Shown here piece by piece: positions 1 through 10,279 of a DNA stretch of 64,000 nt. Position 1 is the stretch's first letter, and each line of letters opens with the position of its first letter. Origin of the DNA: Aricia agestis (Eukaryota > Arthropoda > Insecta > Lepidoptera > Lycaenidae); contig NC_056413.1 of NCBI RefSeq assembly GCF_905147365.1, forward strand, positions 1,876,501 to 1,940,500, read 5' to 3'. Made by a program: the position numbers and the translations under genes. Under the pieces are notes generated by a model, which worked only from the letters and a program-made list of their open reading frames with translations, was not told the DNA's origin and did not search any database.

Positions 1-221
1 ATTCTATGATTGATGACTTGAGCAGAATTGTTAAAAAGTTCTAAGATAGAAAAATAGATTGGAAATTGTTTCGGAAATTGTAAAGTCATTGTTATGTAAT
101 GTAACAAAGCCTATATAAAACACATTACTTTTTGCCGTTTAGTTTTCACTGATGGAGTAGGTATTTGAAAATAAATCAAAACAACGTACAACCCTTTTTA
201 ACCACCATTACAATTAGACAA
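1..221 (+). other. AT-rich stretch with LTR-like promoter and polyA signals
   Basis: A TATA-box-like CTATATAAAA lies at 111-120, and about 50 bases later an AATAAA signal lies at 170-175. This compact TATA-then-polyA arrangement is what the R region of an LTR retrotransposon looks like. No coding region or second LTR is visible and the left part is outside the window. It may equally be chance in AT-rich DNA. Confidence 0.2.
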
Positions 222-223
222 TA

Positions 224-699
224 GGGATGATGACAAGGTCAAAGATTAGCAAATTTTGTTAATAAAATAAAGAAATCACGGTAAAAAATAAGTGTTCCCA
301 AAATTTCAGCTTGATAGCATTTGTATTTTTTTTGTTATGCGCCTTGAAAGTTGGATATTCAAGTCGAATTTTTTTTCAATTAAATTTCTTAATATTTGTA
401 TATAATTCGATAACTTATGCAATTAAAAGCAACTTTTGTTATGAAACCACTTTCATAAACGCAATATTTAATATACCTGTCGAACAAAGTTGTCTCCCGA
501 TGCGTACAAACTACGAAAGACTGACGTCAGTCTTTCGTAGCATTTTGTATGGAGCGTTTCGGGCAGGTCTTTTTTATGAGATATTTGAATTGTCATATCT
601 TGGTGAATTTTTAAGCTATCAGAGTCATTCTTTCAACTATGTTTCTATTTTTCAAGTGTCCTTCAATTACCGATAAGAAAAAAAAATAGTCATCATGCC
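224..699 (+). mobile_element. Non-autonomous DNA transposon (MITE) with TA target site, copy 1
   Basis: The element is bounded by 11-bp terminal inverted repeats, GGGATGATGAC at the left and GTCATCATGCC at the right (one mismatch), with TA on both outer sides (222-223 and 700-701). A second copy at 23954-24428 matches along almost the whole length, including both ends and the TA flanks. An in-frame stretch of about 121 codons exists but resembles no transposase and is broken in copy 2. The TA duplication suggests Tc1/mariner-type mobilisation; this is inference. Confidence 0.85.
511..540. repeat. Perfect 30-bp palindrome inside MITE copy 1
   Basis: The sequence from CTACGAAAGA through CTTTCGTAG is a perfect palindrome centred on TGACGTCA, the CRE/ATF consensus. 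Copy 2 (24240-24269) keeps the outer arms and the TGACGTCA core but has lost perfect symmetry. Confidence 0.9.
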
Positions 700-701
700 T
701 A

Positions 702-2467
702 TTTTGTACATAACATTTTTATGCAAAATTAAAAGATAGGTATACTTTTTTACAAAATTCGATTCTTTTTTTACAAAATTTGACCAACCGGTCAAACTGC
801 TTTATGTATTCACATGATTATACCAACATTTCAACTCCCTTGGGCTTTCATATTAAAAATTACGCAAATAATATTGCGTAGGAAAGACGCAAACCTTTTT
901 TGAATTTCTAAGCAAACGCTCATATCGTTATTTCCTTTTATGTTTTTCTTCAATCATCGTTTGTACTTTGGAAAATGTCGCACATTTCACTTTCGGGATT
1001 AAGTCTCTCGAAAAACGTGTGCGAAAATGTGCTTTCTAATAATACGATTTATAATAATAGGCACGATTTTATTTGTTACGAAAATTGCAATGAGAAATTT
1101 CAGTCTATCTGTATGATAAAGAATAAAGATAGAGTTATTAGAATAGAAAGGTTATTTTGAAATTACTAAATTTCAAAATAATTATATATTTAATTAATAT
1201 CGTGTAGTACTAAAGACTTGAAAAAGCAAAAAACTTGAAAATTTTCTCATTAGAAAAACCATGTGCAAACATTTCAAGTTGCCCATTACTATCTAGTATC
1301 TATTGAAAATATATTTTTAATTCAGCCTCTAATGGGATCAAATACAGGCAGTTTTTCTTATTAATACAAGCTACAATAATAAGTTAATAATTCTTTTAAC
1401 TGGTAAGTGATTATGCATAAATCAATTTTCCTAAATTAAAATGTATGGTTCTGTGATGTCGTGCCAAACTTATAATTGAACTTAGTGCAAGAGGGTTGCG
1501 TAAATCAAAAGTTTTAAGTCTGTTGACCCTCTGTTGAAAACGAGTTTTAATTATAAAATTAACATTATTCTGTGTACTGAATTCTGATACATAAAATATA
1601 AGTCATGCCATGATTTATAGTAGCTTTTTGAAGGAAGCTAAAAATATGTAGATGTGTATTTATGAAGCAAATAAAATATTAACGGTTTATCAAATAAAAC
1701 CTAATTGACGACTAAAATAGACGAATGTAAGTCCTATAAAACTCAAAATGTTTTTAAAATCGAGGTTGTTTCGGATTTTTTTTATCGAGTAAAATTATCT
1801 AGTATTGTGTTTCTAACCAAAAAAGTCACTAGTTAAAAGTTGTATCTATTTTTCAGTTTTTTTTTAATGACGCTTCTTCTTCTTTAAAAATTACTCATTC
1901 TAAAAACGTGAATTTGGAATAGCCTGCCAGCCTAACTAACTGGCATTAAAACTAAACCCTACCTCACTGCTGTCTCACCTTCGATTGCCTAGCATTTTAA
2001 CGCGTATTTTCAACTACTCGTAGTACAAAGACAGAAACGGTCCAATTTGCTGCATACTCCTCCGTTTGCGACGCTACGTGATACAATATGAGTTATTTGT
2101 CAATTACATTACACTTGAAAACCCTGTGGTTTTGTGTACGTTTTCAAGTTAAGTAATTGAATGACATCCAAGATATTTTGGGGAATGAAAACTTCTTTCG
2201 TATCTGCGGAATTAGATGAGGGCATTTTTTTTATATATTGTTTACAACGCGAATGTAACACAGAACCAATATTATCTTCACAATGTAGTAGAATGATACG
2301 CTTGTGGATTTTACTAGAATCCAATAGTCCAGAACTGGAAGACCGATTTTGAAGAGGCACAGATAGAGTAGACTACTTGGAACGACAGGTATATAATGTA
2401 TCCTTGGAACCCGTGGGCTTATATTATCATTGGGCTTATAATAAAATGAATTGTCGAGAAATATCCA
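702..2467. other. AT-rich DNA without recognisable features
   Basis: I see no coding region, RNA gene or repeat relationship to the rest of the window. Short open frames around 2109-2360 occur on both strands but match nothing I know. Confidence 0.5.
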
Positions 2468-2684
2468 TCCATACTAATATTAAAAATGCGAAAGTGTGTC
2501 TCTCTGTCTGTCTGCCCGTCTGTCTGTCTGTTTTCTCTTCTCTGACGTCAAACCACTGAATCGATTTTGCTTAAATTTGGTATGGAGATACTTTGAGTAA
2601 AAAGCTTCTTTTTATCCGGGAAAAATGTACGGCTTCCACGCGATAAACAAATTTTCACGCAACGGAGTTGCTGGCGTCATCTAG
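2468..2684 (+). mobile_element. Short non-autonomous Helitron, family with GCAAC-GGA-GTTGC 3' hairpin
   Basis: It starts TCCATACTAATATT and ends CTAG. A is the base before it (2467) and T the base after it (2685), the canonical Helitron A^T target. A GCAAC/GTTGC stem with a GGA loop lies about ten bases before CTAG. The interior has the usual purine-rich GCGAAAGTGTG start and a TCTG-rich stretch. No Rep/helicase is encoded. Confidence 0.85.
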
Positions 2685-3025
2685 TTTGGATATAAAATAT
2701 ACCAAAAACTGTATCTTGTATATCCTATCCTTTCAATCTCGAAATTGACTTGAAAAAGGTTTTCACCGTTAAAATATGCAAATCCACGCTCAGCTAAGCG
2801 GATACATGCTTAAAACTAAGATCTTGATGAAGATGAACGGGATCTAATGTAGGGCGCTTTACCAAATTGCCGTTTCGTGTATCGCAGGCTTAAGTGCGAA
2901 ATGGTATTTAACTCTCAATCGATTGCTTTTTCTATTTCGAGAGGCTTTATGCGATGAATAAAGAGAGATAATAAGGCTATAAAAATTGACGTGAGAAAAT
3001 AAGTGTTTTGTTAATAAGAAATAAT

Positions 3026-3613
3026 CGGCCAAGTGCGAGTCGGAGTCGGGTTCCATACCGTTATCGTTGTAGAGGAAAATAGGCCAAAATTGTTTTTTTT
3101 TAGGGTTCCGTACCTCAAAAGGAAAAAACGGAACCCTTATAGGATCACTTTGTTGTCCGTCTGTCCGTCCGTCCGTCTGTCAAGACCCTTTTTCTCAGGA
3201 ACGCGTGGAGGTATGAAGCTGAAATTTATATCAATTACTCAGGTCTACTGTCCCTTGAAGCTGTGAAAAAATCAAACTTCTAAGCCAACGCAATCAAAAG
3301 ATACAGCCGTTTATGCCGCAAATTTTCGACACTTGCAAGGGAATCAAAACCTACAGGGTGCTTCCCGTGAACTCAGAATCTTGAAATTTGGTACGAAGCA
3401 ACGTCTTATAGCATAGATAAAGGAAAAATTACGAAAACCATAAATTTTTAGTTACATCACATAATATATTTTTTTTAATAATTTTAAACTTACTACCCAT
3501 TTCCTCATAAACGCGTAGAGGTATTAAATTGAAATTCATACCAAATACTCAGGTCTATAATACCTTTAAGCTGTCGGAACCCTCGGTGCGCGAGTCCGAC
3601 TCGCACTTGGCCG
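3026..3613. mobile_element. Terminal-inverted-repeat element, CGGCCAAGTGCGAGTCGG family
   Basis: The ends are inverted copies: CGGCCAAGTGCGAGTCGG at the left and CCGACTCGCACTTGGCCG at the right. The interior has the GGGTTCCGTACC/GGAACCC pair and a CTGTCCGTC tract. A relative at 47061-47629 keeps the right end and the interior but not the left end. No coding capacity. Superfamily unclear. Confidence 0.75.
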
Positions 3614-3639
3614 GTTTTTTGTATGAGAGCCCCTCTTAA

Positions 3640-4336
3640 TTTTTTATTTTATTTAAATATTATTATTCATTATTAAAGTAGACATAAAACTAAGGCATTA
3701 ATGTAAATTTCAAGTGCCTAGCTGTTGCCATTATTGATTACATGCAGAAAAGGCCAAAAAATAACCTTTGTTGTATGGGAGCCCCCCTTAAATATTAATT
3801 TTATTTTCTTTTTAGTATTTGTTATTATAGCGGCAACAGAAATACATAATCTGTAAAATTCTCAGAAGTCTAGCTTTACCGGTTTTTGAGTTACAGCCTG
3901 GAGACAGACAGACAGACGGACAGACATTGAAGTCTCAGTAATAGGGTCCCGTTTTTACCCTTTTTTTATGAAATAAGGGGGCAAACGAGCAAACGGGTCA
4001 CCTGATGGAAAGCAACTTCCGTCGCCCATGGACACTCGCAGCATCAGAAGAGCTGCATGTGCGTTGCCGGCCTTTTAAGAGGGAATAGGGTAATAGGGGA
4101 GGGTAGGGAAGGGAAGGGAATAGGGGAGGGTAGGAAAGGGAATAAAGTAGGGGATTGGGCCTCCGGTAAACTCACTCACTCGGCGAAACACAGCGCAAGC
4201 GCTGTTTCACGCCGGTTTTCTGTGAGAACGTGGTATTTATCCGGTCGAGCCAGCCCATTCGTGCCAAAGCATGGCTCTCCCACGTATAATGGGAATCGTA
4301 TAATGGTAAAATAAATCCTTTGGGTATGGAACCCTA
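3640..4336 (-). mobile_element. Element related to 43472-43700, split by a SINE
   Basis: On the minus strand this reads like the copy at 43472-43700: the TCTGTCCGTC tract, then CTGTAACTCAA, then TTGCCGCTATAA. The plus-strand sequence is interrupted at about 3960 by a SINE and resumes near 4318 with TTTGGGTATGGAACCCTAA, the continuation expected from the uninterrupted family. Confidence 0.6.
3961..4285 (-). mobile_element. SINE family S1 (LINE-tailed)
   Basis: Read on the minus strand it starts with CGTGGGAGAGCCATGCTTTG, passes a CT-rich CCCTACCC tract and ends with a tail shared with the LINE at 20045-20475, then CATAAAAAAA. It sits inside another repeat (3640-4336). About ten S1 copies lie in this window. 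The head has GGCTCGACC, loosely like a pol III B box, but no clear tRNA. Confidence 0.8.
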
Positions 4337-4519
4337 AAAGTGATATAAAGATAAAGTAAAGTACCTATCTTTTTTTTTTGTTTGGGCATCATTTGGACTT
4401 GGAATTCTCTTCTATAGACTAATAGTCCAGTCGAAAGAATATAATATTATAAACACACAGTCTGCGCTTGACCGCGGTACGGGGTGCGTGTGAGTTCATT
4501 GACCGCACGATACGTAAAT

Positions 4520-5680
4520 ATGGCTAATTCGCAAATATTGAAGTGTTCGAGTTGTAACTTAGTTATATCGGAAGTTTTGTCGTTTATACAGAATAAAATA
4601 GACGTTATGGACGAAGAAAGTCTTGTGAGAATCTGCGAAAGTGCTTTTAGTGACAATGATATCGAAGTGGCTAAAACGTTGCTTTTTGAATCGTTAAGTA
4701 AAAAAGTAACTACGCGTAAGCGAGCGGGCAAATCGCAAAGAAATCTTGATGATATTATATCGCTAATCAAGGCGACCGATCCTGAATTATTGCCTGTTTT
4801 TGTGGCGAGAGACTTAGATAAGTTACCACCGGTGACATTCGACCATATCGATGTTTCAAGCCTGTTAAAAAGATTACTGCTATTTGAAAAGTCGTTGGAG
4901 GATATTAAATGTGATTACGTTCGCAAAAATGACCTCGAGGATAAATTGACTGAATTCATGCGATTAGAAGATCGTTTTAACATAAATACATTTCGTGGGG
5001 GTGCAAATATGTTCGATAGCGGGCCGCAAGCCATATCCGAAACTCTTCAAAATGACTTTGAAAAAATAACCGACGAGTTAAAACAAAAAACTAGTTGTGC
5101 CATTAGTGCAAGTGAGACCACGTCACCTACCCATAACACAGTAAGGTGTGCGAGTGAGATGAAGCTATCGGCAGACGTCACTGATAAGCATGACTTGCCA
5201 ATTAGTACTAACTGTTACACGAAAGAAACCAAAATAATGTCGGGATTAAAGGACAATAATAAGACGTGTGAAAATAATAATTCTAATCACGAAAACGACT
5301 GGACGGTGGTGCGTTATAAAAACCGGCAGAATAAGAAGTTTGCAACTAAATTAGGCAGTGCTAAACTTGATCATAGTGTAAACAATTTTAAAGCTGCTGA
5401 TACAAAAGTGCCGTTGTTTATATCGAACGTGCATTGTGATGTGACGGAGCAGGATATAAATGAGTATGTACAGAAGAAAACCGGTGAGTCAGTTTCTGTC
5501 ATAAAAATTAAGATGAAAAATCTCAGAAAGTACAATGCCTTTAAAATTTATGTAAACAAGTACAAAGTTAGCATGTTTCTAGACGATCAATTGTGGCCCG
5601 CTGGAGTAACATTTAGACGATTTATTAATTTTAAGTCATTTAGTAGTGAGGCACAGGAAAATAAGTTAAAAAATGGATAG
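4520..5680 (+). CDS. LINE ORF1 protein (gag-like, nucleic-acid binding)
   Basis: This encodes 386 residues from the ATG at 4520; an in-frame ATG at 4484 would add 12 residues. I prefer 4520 because a homologous ORF1 at 24916 also begins just before this conserved helical region (MANSQ here, MALVA there). The N-terminal part shares LSFIQ/LAFIQ, MDE and DIISL, and KLPPVT followed by D(I/V)DV, with that second copy. The C-terminal 80 residues (VPLFISNVH to VTFRRF) look like an RRM-type fold, and WPAGV..RRF recurs in three ORF1 copies. In LINEs ORF1 packages the RNA. The stop TAG lies inside ATGGATAG, which also holds the ORF2 start, so ORF2 may be translated by termination-reinitiation. Confidence 0.85.
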   Translation: MANSQILKCSSCNLVISEVLSFIQNKIDVMDEESLVRICESAFSDNDIEVAKTLLFESLSKKVTTRKRAGKSQRNLDDIISLIKATDPELLPVFVARDLDKLPPVTFDHIDVSSLLKRLLLFEKSLEDIKCDYVRKNDLEDKLTEFMRLEDRFNINTFRGGANMFDSGPQAISETLQNDFEKITDELKQKTSCAISASETTSPTHNTVRCASEMKLSADVTDKHDLPISTNCYTKETKIMSGLKDNNKTCENNNSNHENDWTVVRYKNRQNKKFATKLGSAKLDHSVNNFKAADTKVPLFISNVHCDVTEQDINEYVQKKTGESVSVIKIKMKNLRKYNAFKIYVNKYKVSMFLDDQLWPAGVTFRRFINFKSFSSEAQENKLKNG

Positions 5681-8483
5681 TTCACGGCTAAATAGATGTG
5701 TCTTAGCAAGCTATAACTGTAAATCTATTAAGAGGTCAATGGAGGGTGTAAAAATGCTATGCGACACAGCTGATATAATAGCACTACAGGAGACCTGGCT
5801 ATTGCCGCACGAGCTTTCGTTATTAAATACGATCGACGACAACTTCTGCGCCACTGGCACTTCTGCGGTGGATACCTCGGCGGGCCTGCTTATCGGGAGG
5901 CCATATGGAGGTGTGGCCCTATTATGGAAAAAGAGTGCATTTCAGTCAGTGTCAGTGATAAAGTGTGACAATGTTCGTACTGTGGCAATAAAAGTAACAG
6001 TGGGCCATAGATCTTCTGTAATATTTAGTTTATATATGCCCACTAATTGTATTGAAAATTTACCTTTGTTTACTGAATGTTTAAGCAATATTCAATCTGT
6101 TATAGAAATTGAAAAGAACTGTGGGACCGAGGCATTTTACATTCTGGGCGACTTTAATGCGCATCCCAATGAATTATTTTATAATGAATTATTAAATTTT
6201 TGTACTGATAATCAGTTGTATTGTGCTGATATAGATTTTCTAGGACTGCAATCTGGTAGTTTTACTTTTCGTAGTGATGCGCACGGATGTGTAAGGTGGT
6301 TAGACCATTGCATCGTTACCCAGTCAGCAAGGGCAACAGTTAATAATATATTGGTAAAGTACGATGTTTTTTGGTCTGACCACTTCCCGCTTATGATAGA
6401 ATGCAACATAAATAAGCTGACCGAAAAAATTCAGTCGTCTTTTAAAAATGAGTATGCTAACATTATTTGGGGGGAAAGGCAGCCAAACCAAGTTCGTAAA
6501 TATAATGAAATATGTCACTCAATGCTCCGTGACATTAATTACCCTGCAGAGTTAGAACAATGCAGTGGCATATCATGTAAAAATACTGATCATCATATAG
6601 TTATAGATATATTGTATAATGATATTGTAAATGCTTTGTCGGTTGCAGCTAAACAGAGCTATACTGTTAAAAAGCGTAAAAATAAACATGTAGCCGGCTG
6701 GAACAAGTATGTAGCCGGCGCTCATAGGGAAGCTAGAATTAAGTTTCAGAGATGGGTGTTAGCAGGAAAACCAACTAGTGGTTTAATATATGAAGAAATG
6801 GTGAGGACGCGTAAAATTTTTAAGTCGAAATTAAAATGGTGTCAAAATAGACAAGAGCAATTAAAAATGGACATGCTGGCAACTAATCATTCTGCAAAAG
6901 ATTTTAGAGCTTTCTGGAAAAATACGAATAAATTAAATGCCAAATCAAGTTTCCCTGTAAGCGTCGACGGTATTGAGGATCATAAAATGATTTCTGATTT
7001 ATTTAGAAATCATTTTAATGTAAAGTCACCCCTGGGAACTCATCGTTGTAATGGGAGTGATGTTGACACCATTATGACCGGATCACAGTGTACATTATTC
7101 ACTGCCAAAAGCATAAATAAGGTTATAAAAAGAATGCAAAGAGGAAAATCGCCCGGTCATGATGGTCTCAGCATCGAACATTTTAAATTTGCTGGAGTGC
7201 ATTTGCCAAGAATTCTGGCCATGCTATTTAATTTATGCATGTGTCACTCATATCTGCCAGATCTTCTAATGCGTACCGTAGTCGTGCCGATAGCTAAAAA
7301 TAAAACGGGAGACTCGTCCGACAAAACTAACTATCGGCCTATCTCACTCGCCACTATAACAGCTAAGGTGCTCGATAGTCTATTGAACGGTACTCTTGAA
7401 CAATTTATTCGTTTGCACGATGCGCAGTTCGGGTTTAGGGCAGGTCTGTCCACTGAAACAGCTATATTGAACCTGAAACACACAGTCACCTACTACACAA
7501 AGAGAAAGACGCCAGTATACGCCTGTTTTTTGGACCTGTCCAAGGCATTTGACCTTGTACACTATAATCTCCTGTGGAAGAAGCTGGAAAGAGCAGGTGT
7601 ACCCCCTGAAACTATTTCTCTTCTAAGGTACTGGTACTCAAATCAGACCAACCGGGTGAGATGGGCCGGTACTCTATCAGACGAGTACAAACTTGAATGT
7701 GGCGTGAGACAAGGTGGATTGAGTTCTCCAATCCTGTTCAATCTCTATGTCAACCAGCTTATAGAGCGACTCAGCAGCACACATGTTGGATGCTTCATAG
7801 ATGGCATTAGTATGAACAATATTAGTTATGCAGATGATATGGTGCTGCTGAGTCCCTCGATAGGTGGCTTGAGGAAACTCCTGCGCATATGTGAGTCATA
7901 CGCGGAGGAACACGGTCTTAAATATAATTCAAAAAAGAGTGAATTGCTGATTTTCAAAGCAGGAAAGAATTATCCTGAACGTGTTCCTCCAGTGTATCTG
8001 AATGGAGTTGCCTTAGAGCGGGTACAAAATTTTAAATATCTGGGTCATATTGTGACCGATGACCTCAGGGATGACGAGGACATGGAGAGGGAACGTAGAG
8101 CGTTAGCGGTTCGAGGTAATATGCTCGCCCGTAGGTTTACTCGTTGTGCAACTCGGGTTAAGATTCTATTGTTTAAAGCTTATTGCCAGTCTTTTTATTC
8201 GAGTGCCCTATGGGTTGGATATAGGAATCGAACCTGTGACGCTCTGCGCGTCCAGTACAACAATACTTTCAGAATGCTGCTGGGGCTACCGCGGCGCTGT
8301 AGCGCTTCTGGTATGTTTGCCTCTGCGCGTACCGACGGTTTTAAAGCGGTAATACGCAAAAAAACAGCTTCACTTTTCCAACGTCTACGAAAATCAAACA
8401 ACAGCATTCTGAAAGTAATTGCAGATAGATTTGACTGTTCTATCCAAGAACATTGGATAAGGATAGTAATAGGAGTAATTTAA
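5673..8483 (+). CDS. LINE ORF2: endonuclease-reverse transcriptase
   Basis: It encodes 936 residues. An apurinic-type endonuclease fills residues 10-240: QETW at 39-42, LGDFNAHP at 158-165 and SDH at 235-237, the usual metal and catalytic residues. Reverse transcriptase follows: SPGHDG, YRPISL, QFGFRAGLST, motif A FLDLSKAFD near 618-626, GVRQGGLSSP, and the catalytic YADD at 719-722. A thumb-like region and an uncharacterised C-terminus follow; there is no RNase H. The enzyme nicks chromosomal DNA and reverse-transcribes the LINE RNA at the nick (family knowledge). No frameshift or stop is seen, which is unusual in this otherwise decayed window. It may also serve non-autonomous relatives. Confidence 0.93.
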   Translation: MDSSRLNRCVLASYNCKSIKRSMEGVKMLCDTADIIALQETWLLPHELSLLNTIDDNFCATGTSAVDTSAGLLIGRPYGGVALLWKKSAFQSVSVIKCDNVRTVAIKVTVGHRSSVIFSLYMPTNCIENLPLFTECLSNIQSVIEIEKNCGTEAFYILGDFNAHPNELFYNELLNFCTDNQLYCADIDFLGLQSGSFTFRSDAHGCVRWLDHCIVTQSARATVNNILVKYDVFWSDHFPLMIECNINKLTEKIQSSFKNEYANIIWGERQPNQVRKYNEICHSMLRDINYPAELEQCSGISCKNTDHHIVIDILYNDIVNALSVAAKQSYTVKKRKNKHVAGWNKYVAGAHREARIKFQRWVLAGKPTSGLIYEEMVRTRKIFKSKLKWCQNRQEQLKMDMLATNHSAKDFRAFWKNTNKLNAKSSFPVSVDGIEDHKMISDLFRNHFNVKSPLGTHRCNGSDVDTIMTGSQCTLFTAKSINKVIKRMQRGKSPGHDGLSIEHFKFAGVHLPRILAMLFNLCMCHSYLPDLLMRTVVVPIAKNKTGDSSDKTNYRPISLATITAKVLDSLLNGTLEQFIRLHDAQFGFRAGLSTETAILNLKHTVTYYTKRKTPVYACFLDLSKAFDLVHYNLLWKKLERAGVPPETISLLRYWYSNQTNRVRWAGTLSDEYKLECGVRQGGLSSPILFNLYVNQLIERLSSTHVGCFIDGISMNNISYADDMVLLSPSIGGLRKLLRICESYAEEHGLKYNSKKSELLIFKAGKNYPERVPPVYLNGVALERVQNFKYLGHIVTDDLRDDEDMERERRALAVRGNMLARRFTRCATRVKILLFKAYCQSFYSSALWVGYRNRTCDALRVQYNNTFRMLLGLPRRCSASGMFASARTDGFKAVIRKKTASLFQRLRKSNNSILKVIADRFDCSIQEHWIRIVIGVI

Positions 8484-8625
8484 GTTAAGGAAAATTATTA
8501 CTAACATCACTAACATAATATTTAGTATGTTTTATAAGCATTTGTTATTATTTATTATTATAATTTTGTAACTAACACACTAACACTACTATGGGCACAT
8601 TGTTTTGTCTGAAATAAATGTTTTT

Positions 8626-8644
8626 CATTCATTCATTCATTCAT
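8626..8644 (+). repeat. CATT microsatellite tail of the LINE
   Basis: About five CATT units directly follow the AATAAA of the full-length LINE. Short tandem tails of this sort are typical of CR1/L2-like elements. Confidence 0.85.
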
Positions 8645-8733
8645 AAATTATTTCGTAGACCCATCGCATGTCTTTTTCACTCGTACAAGAAAAATATATT
8701 GGTATGTCATTCAAATCATCATCATCACTCACC

Positions 8734-8953
8734 TTCGAGAAGGAGGAGTTCTGGCCGATTGGAGTCGTCTACAGGAGGTTCCGAGGACGACTTCCGAACA
8801 CGTCGCGCCCCACGTCGCTGACAATACGTGTTTAGTGTTTTAGTGTTAGTGTTAGTTTTATAATAATTGTATGTATGTTAGACTATACGGTATTTATAAT
8901 ATGGGCCAAGATGCCTGAATTAAATAAATAAAATATAAAATAAAAATAAAAAA
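8734..8953 (+). mobile_element. 5'-truncated ORF1-only retroelement fragment
   Basis: The first 88 bases encode the last residues of a LINE ORF1 (FWPIGVVYRRFRGRLPN) and a stop. A short 3' region with TATTTATAATATGGGCC and AATAAATAAA follows, with no ORF2. TCACC occurs at 8729-8733 and directly after the A-rich tail at 8954-8958, a likely short target duplication. The 3' region resembles that of the element at 24820-27131. Confidence 0.7.
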
Positions 8954-8958
8954 TCACC

Positions 8959-9693
8959 AGATACCAGATACCAACATTTTCAGGTGCGTGTCAAAAATAA
9001 TAAATAGATTAATGGACAAACTTTTCTGTTACAACATACATCACTAGACTTATTTTAATAGGAAGTCAAGTGAAACACTTTTTAGCATTGCAATGTTTAC
9101 CTATTTTCACTATCGGATGATCCTTGTGTGAAAATTGAAACAATTGACAGCATTTTTCCATGATCCCCACAAGATATTTTCTATTTCGATCACGTACCGT
9201 GAAGGTTTCTAACAAACTTGCGTCCCGTCAACGTAAAACGATTTTTCCCCAACTTTAAATTCACTTACTATCAAGTCACTGGATTTCCTAAGTTCATTTG
9301 TTGTTTTGCACTAGCTGGGTTATAAAAATATAATAGCTACAATGTTGAAACTTGAAATACAAAAAGTATTTTTTAGCCGCAACCAAACTTACTATAATTC
9401 AAATGAAAACAAAACCTCCCTAAACTGTCTTCGGAAAGAATATTATTTACTCGCACATAAAGCCTACGCCCAAAAAGCTACGTGCGTTCATTTAACGGGC
9501 GATCGCATAATGCTCTTTTTCTGAAGGTTTTTGAAGTTTATACATTTATCAGCACTTTTTGTTGGCTAACTTGAAGAAGGTAACCAATCAACAACGTTAT
9601 TAAAAAGACAAGCTGTTGTCAAAGAACACAAACTAGACGGCAGACATAATATTTCAAACTGGAATGCCATTTATAAATTATAGTCAAACGAAT
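8959..9693. other. AT-rich DNA without recognisable features
   Basis: No coding, RNA or repeat signal that I can support. Its last 11 bases (9683-9693) are the left target duplication of the LINE that follows. Confidence 0.5.
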
Positions 9694-9703
9694 TTAATAA
9701 TAA

Positions 9704-10006
9704 CAATTAGACAATACATTCAGCCAAATTATGACCGGACACGGAGGCCTCGCCCACTACCTACATAGATTCAAAATCAGAAACAGTCCCAGCTGCAGAT
9801 GTGATCCTGACGCAGAAGAAACCATCATGCATGTTTTGAATGATTGCCCGCTTTATGCCAAAGAAAGGCTGGACCTAGAGATACTGTGTGGCCTGGCAGT
9901 AAAAGAAACAAATCTAAGACAGCTTATAAACTCAGGAAAAACGAGGAACGATTTCTTAAATTACGCTAGAAACATAATTAAAACTGTAAATAACTATAAT
10001 AGGTGA
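9704..10006 (+). pseudogene. C-terminus of LINE ORF2 with CCHC-like zinc motif
   Basis: An open frame of about 100 codons runs from the 5' truncation point to a TAG-like stop after NNYNR. TGHGGLAHYLHRFKI and the spacing C-x-C-x10-H-x4-C (CRCDPDAEET then HVLNDC) match the C-terminal zinc-binding segment of R1/I/jockey-type ORF2 proteins. It is only a fragment: reverse transcriptase and endonuclease are missing. The ATG at 9731 is an internal methionine, not a start. Confidence 0.85.
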
Positions 10007-10244
10007 ATGGATGGTTGATTGGCAGGCATATTCAGTCAGTCCTTGTCTTAATAAAATATGTATAGTAATGTGTTACTTAGTAATTGTACAATTTGTATTA
10101 AGTATATGAAGTAATTACAGTAAAAGTAAAAGCAGCAATATTATAACTATGTAGAGTATGTCTTGGTTAAGGCGTGCCTGGATGAGTTCAAATATTGTTA
10201 AATTATAGTGTTAGTTATTAGTTTCTATATTAGTTATAAGTAAT

Positions 10245-10279
10245 AGTGTAGTATAGTATAGTGTAGTGTAGTGTAGTAT
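10245..10279 (+). repeat. TAGTG/TAGTA microsatellite
   Basis: About seven degenerate 5-bp units in the 3' untranslated region of the truncated LINE. Confidence 0.75.

Larger units (their letters stand above)
4454..8645 (+). mobile_element. Apparently full-length two-ORF LINE (CR1/jockey group)
   Basis: A GC-richer 5' leader precedes ORF1 and ORF2, both open and overlapping by 8 bases. The 3' untranslated region has AATAAA at 8612-8617 and ends in a CATT microsatellite rather than poly(A), a feature of CR1/L2-type elements. I find no convincing target duplication, so the 5' boundary is approximate. Intact ORFs suggest a young, possibly active copy. The clade name is inference from the apurinic-type endonuclease, the reverse transcriptase, the missing RNase H and the tail. 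Confidence 0.85.

Noticed and set aside
311..676. 121-codon frame as a real gene
   Set aside because: It lies inside a MITE and is interrupted by a stop in the second copy.
2109..2360. Overlapping open frames on both strands (83 and 63 codons)
   Set aside because: No known domain, no splice or promoter context; frames of this size occur by chance.
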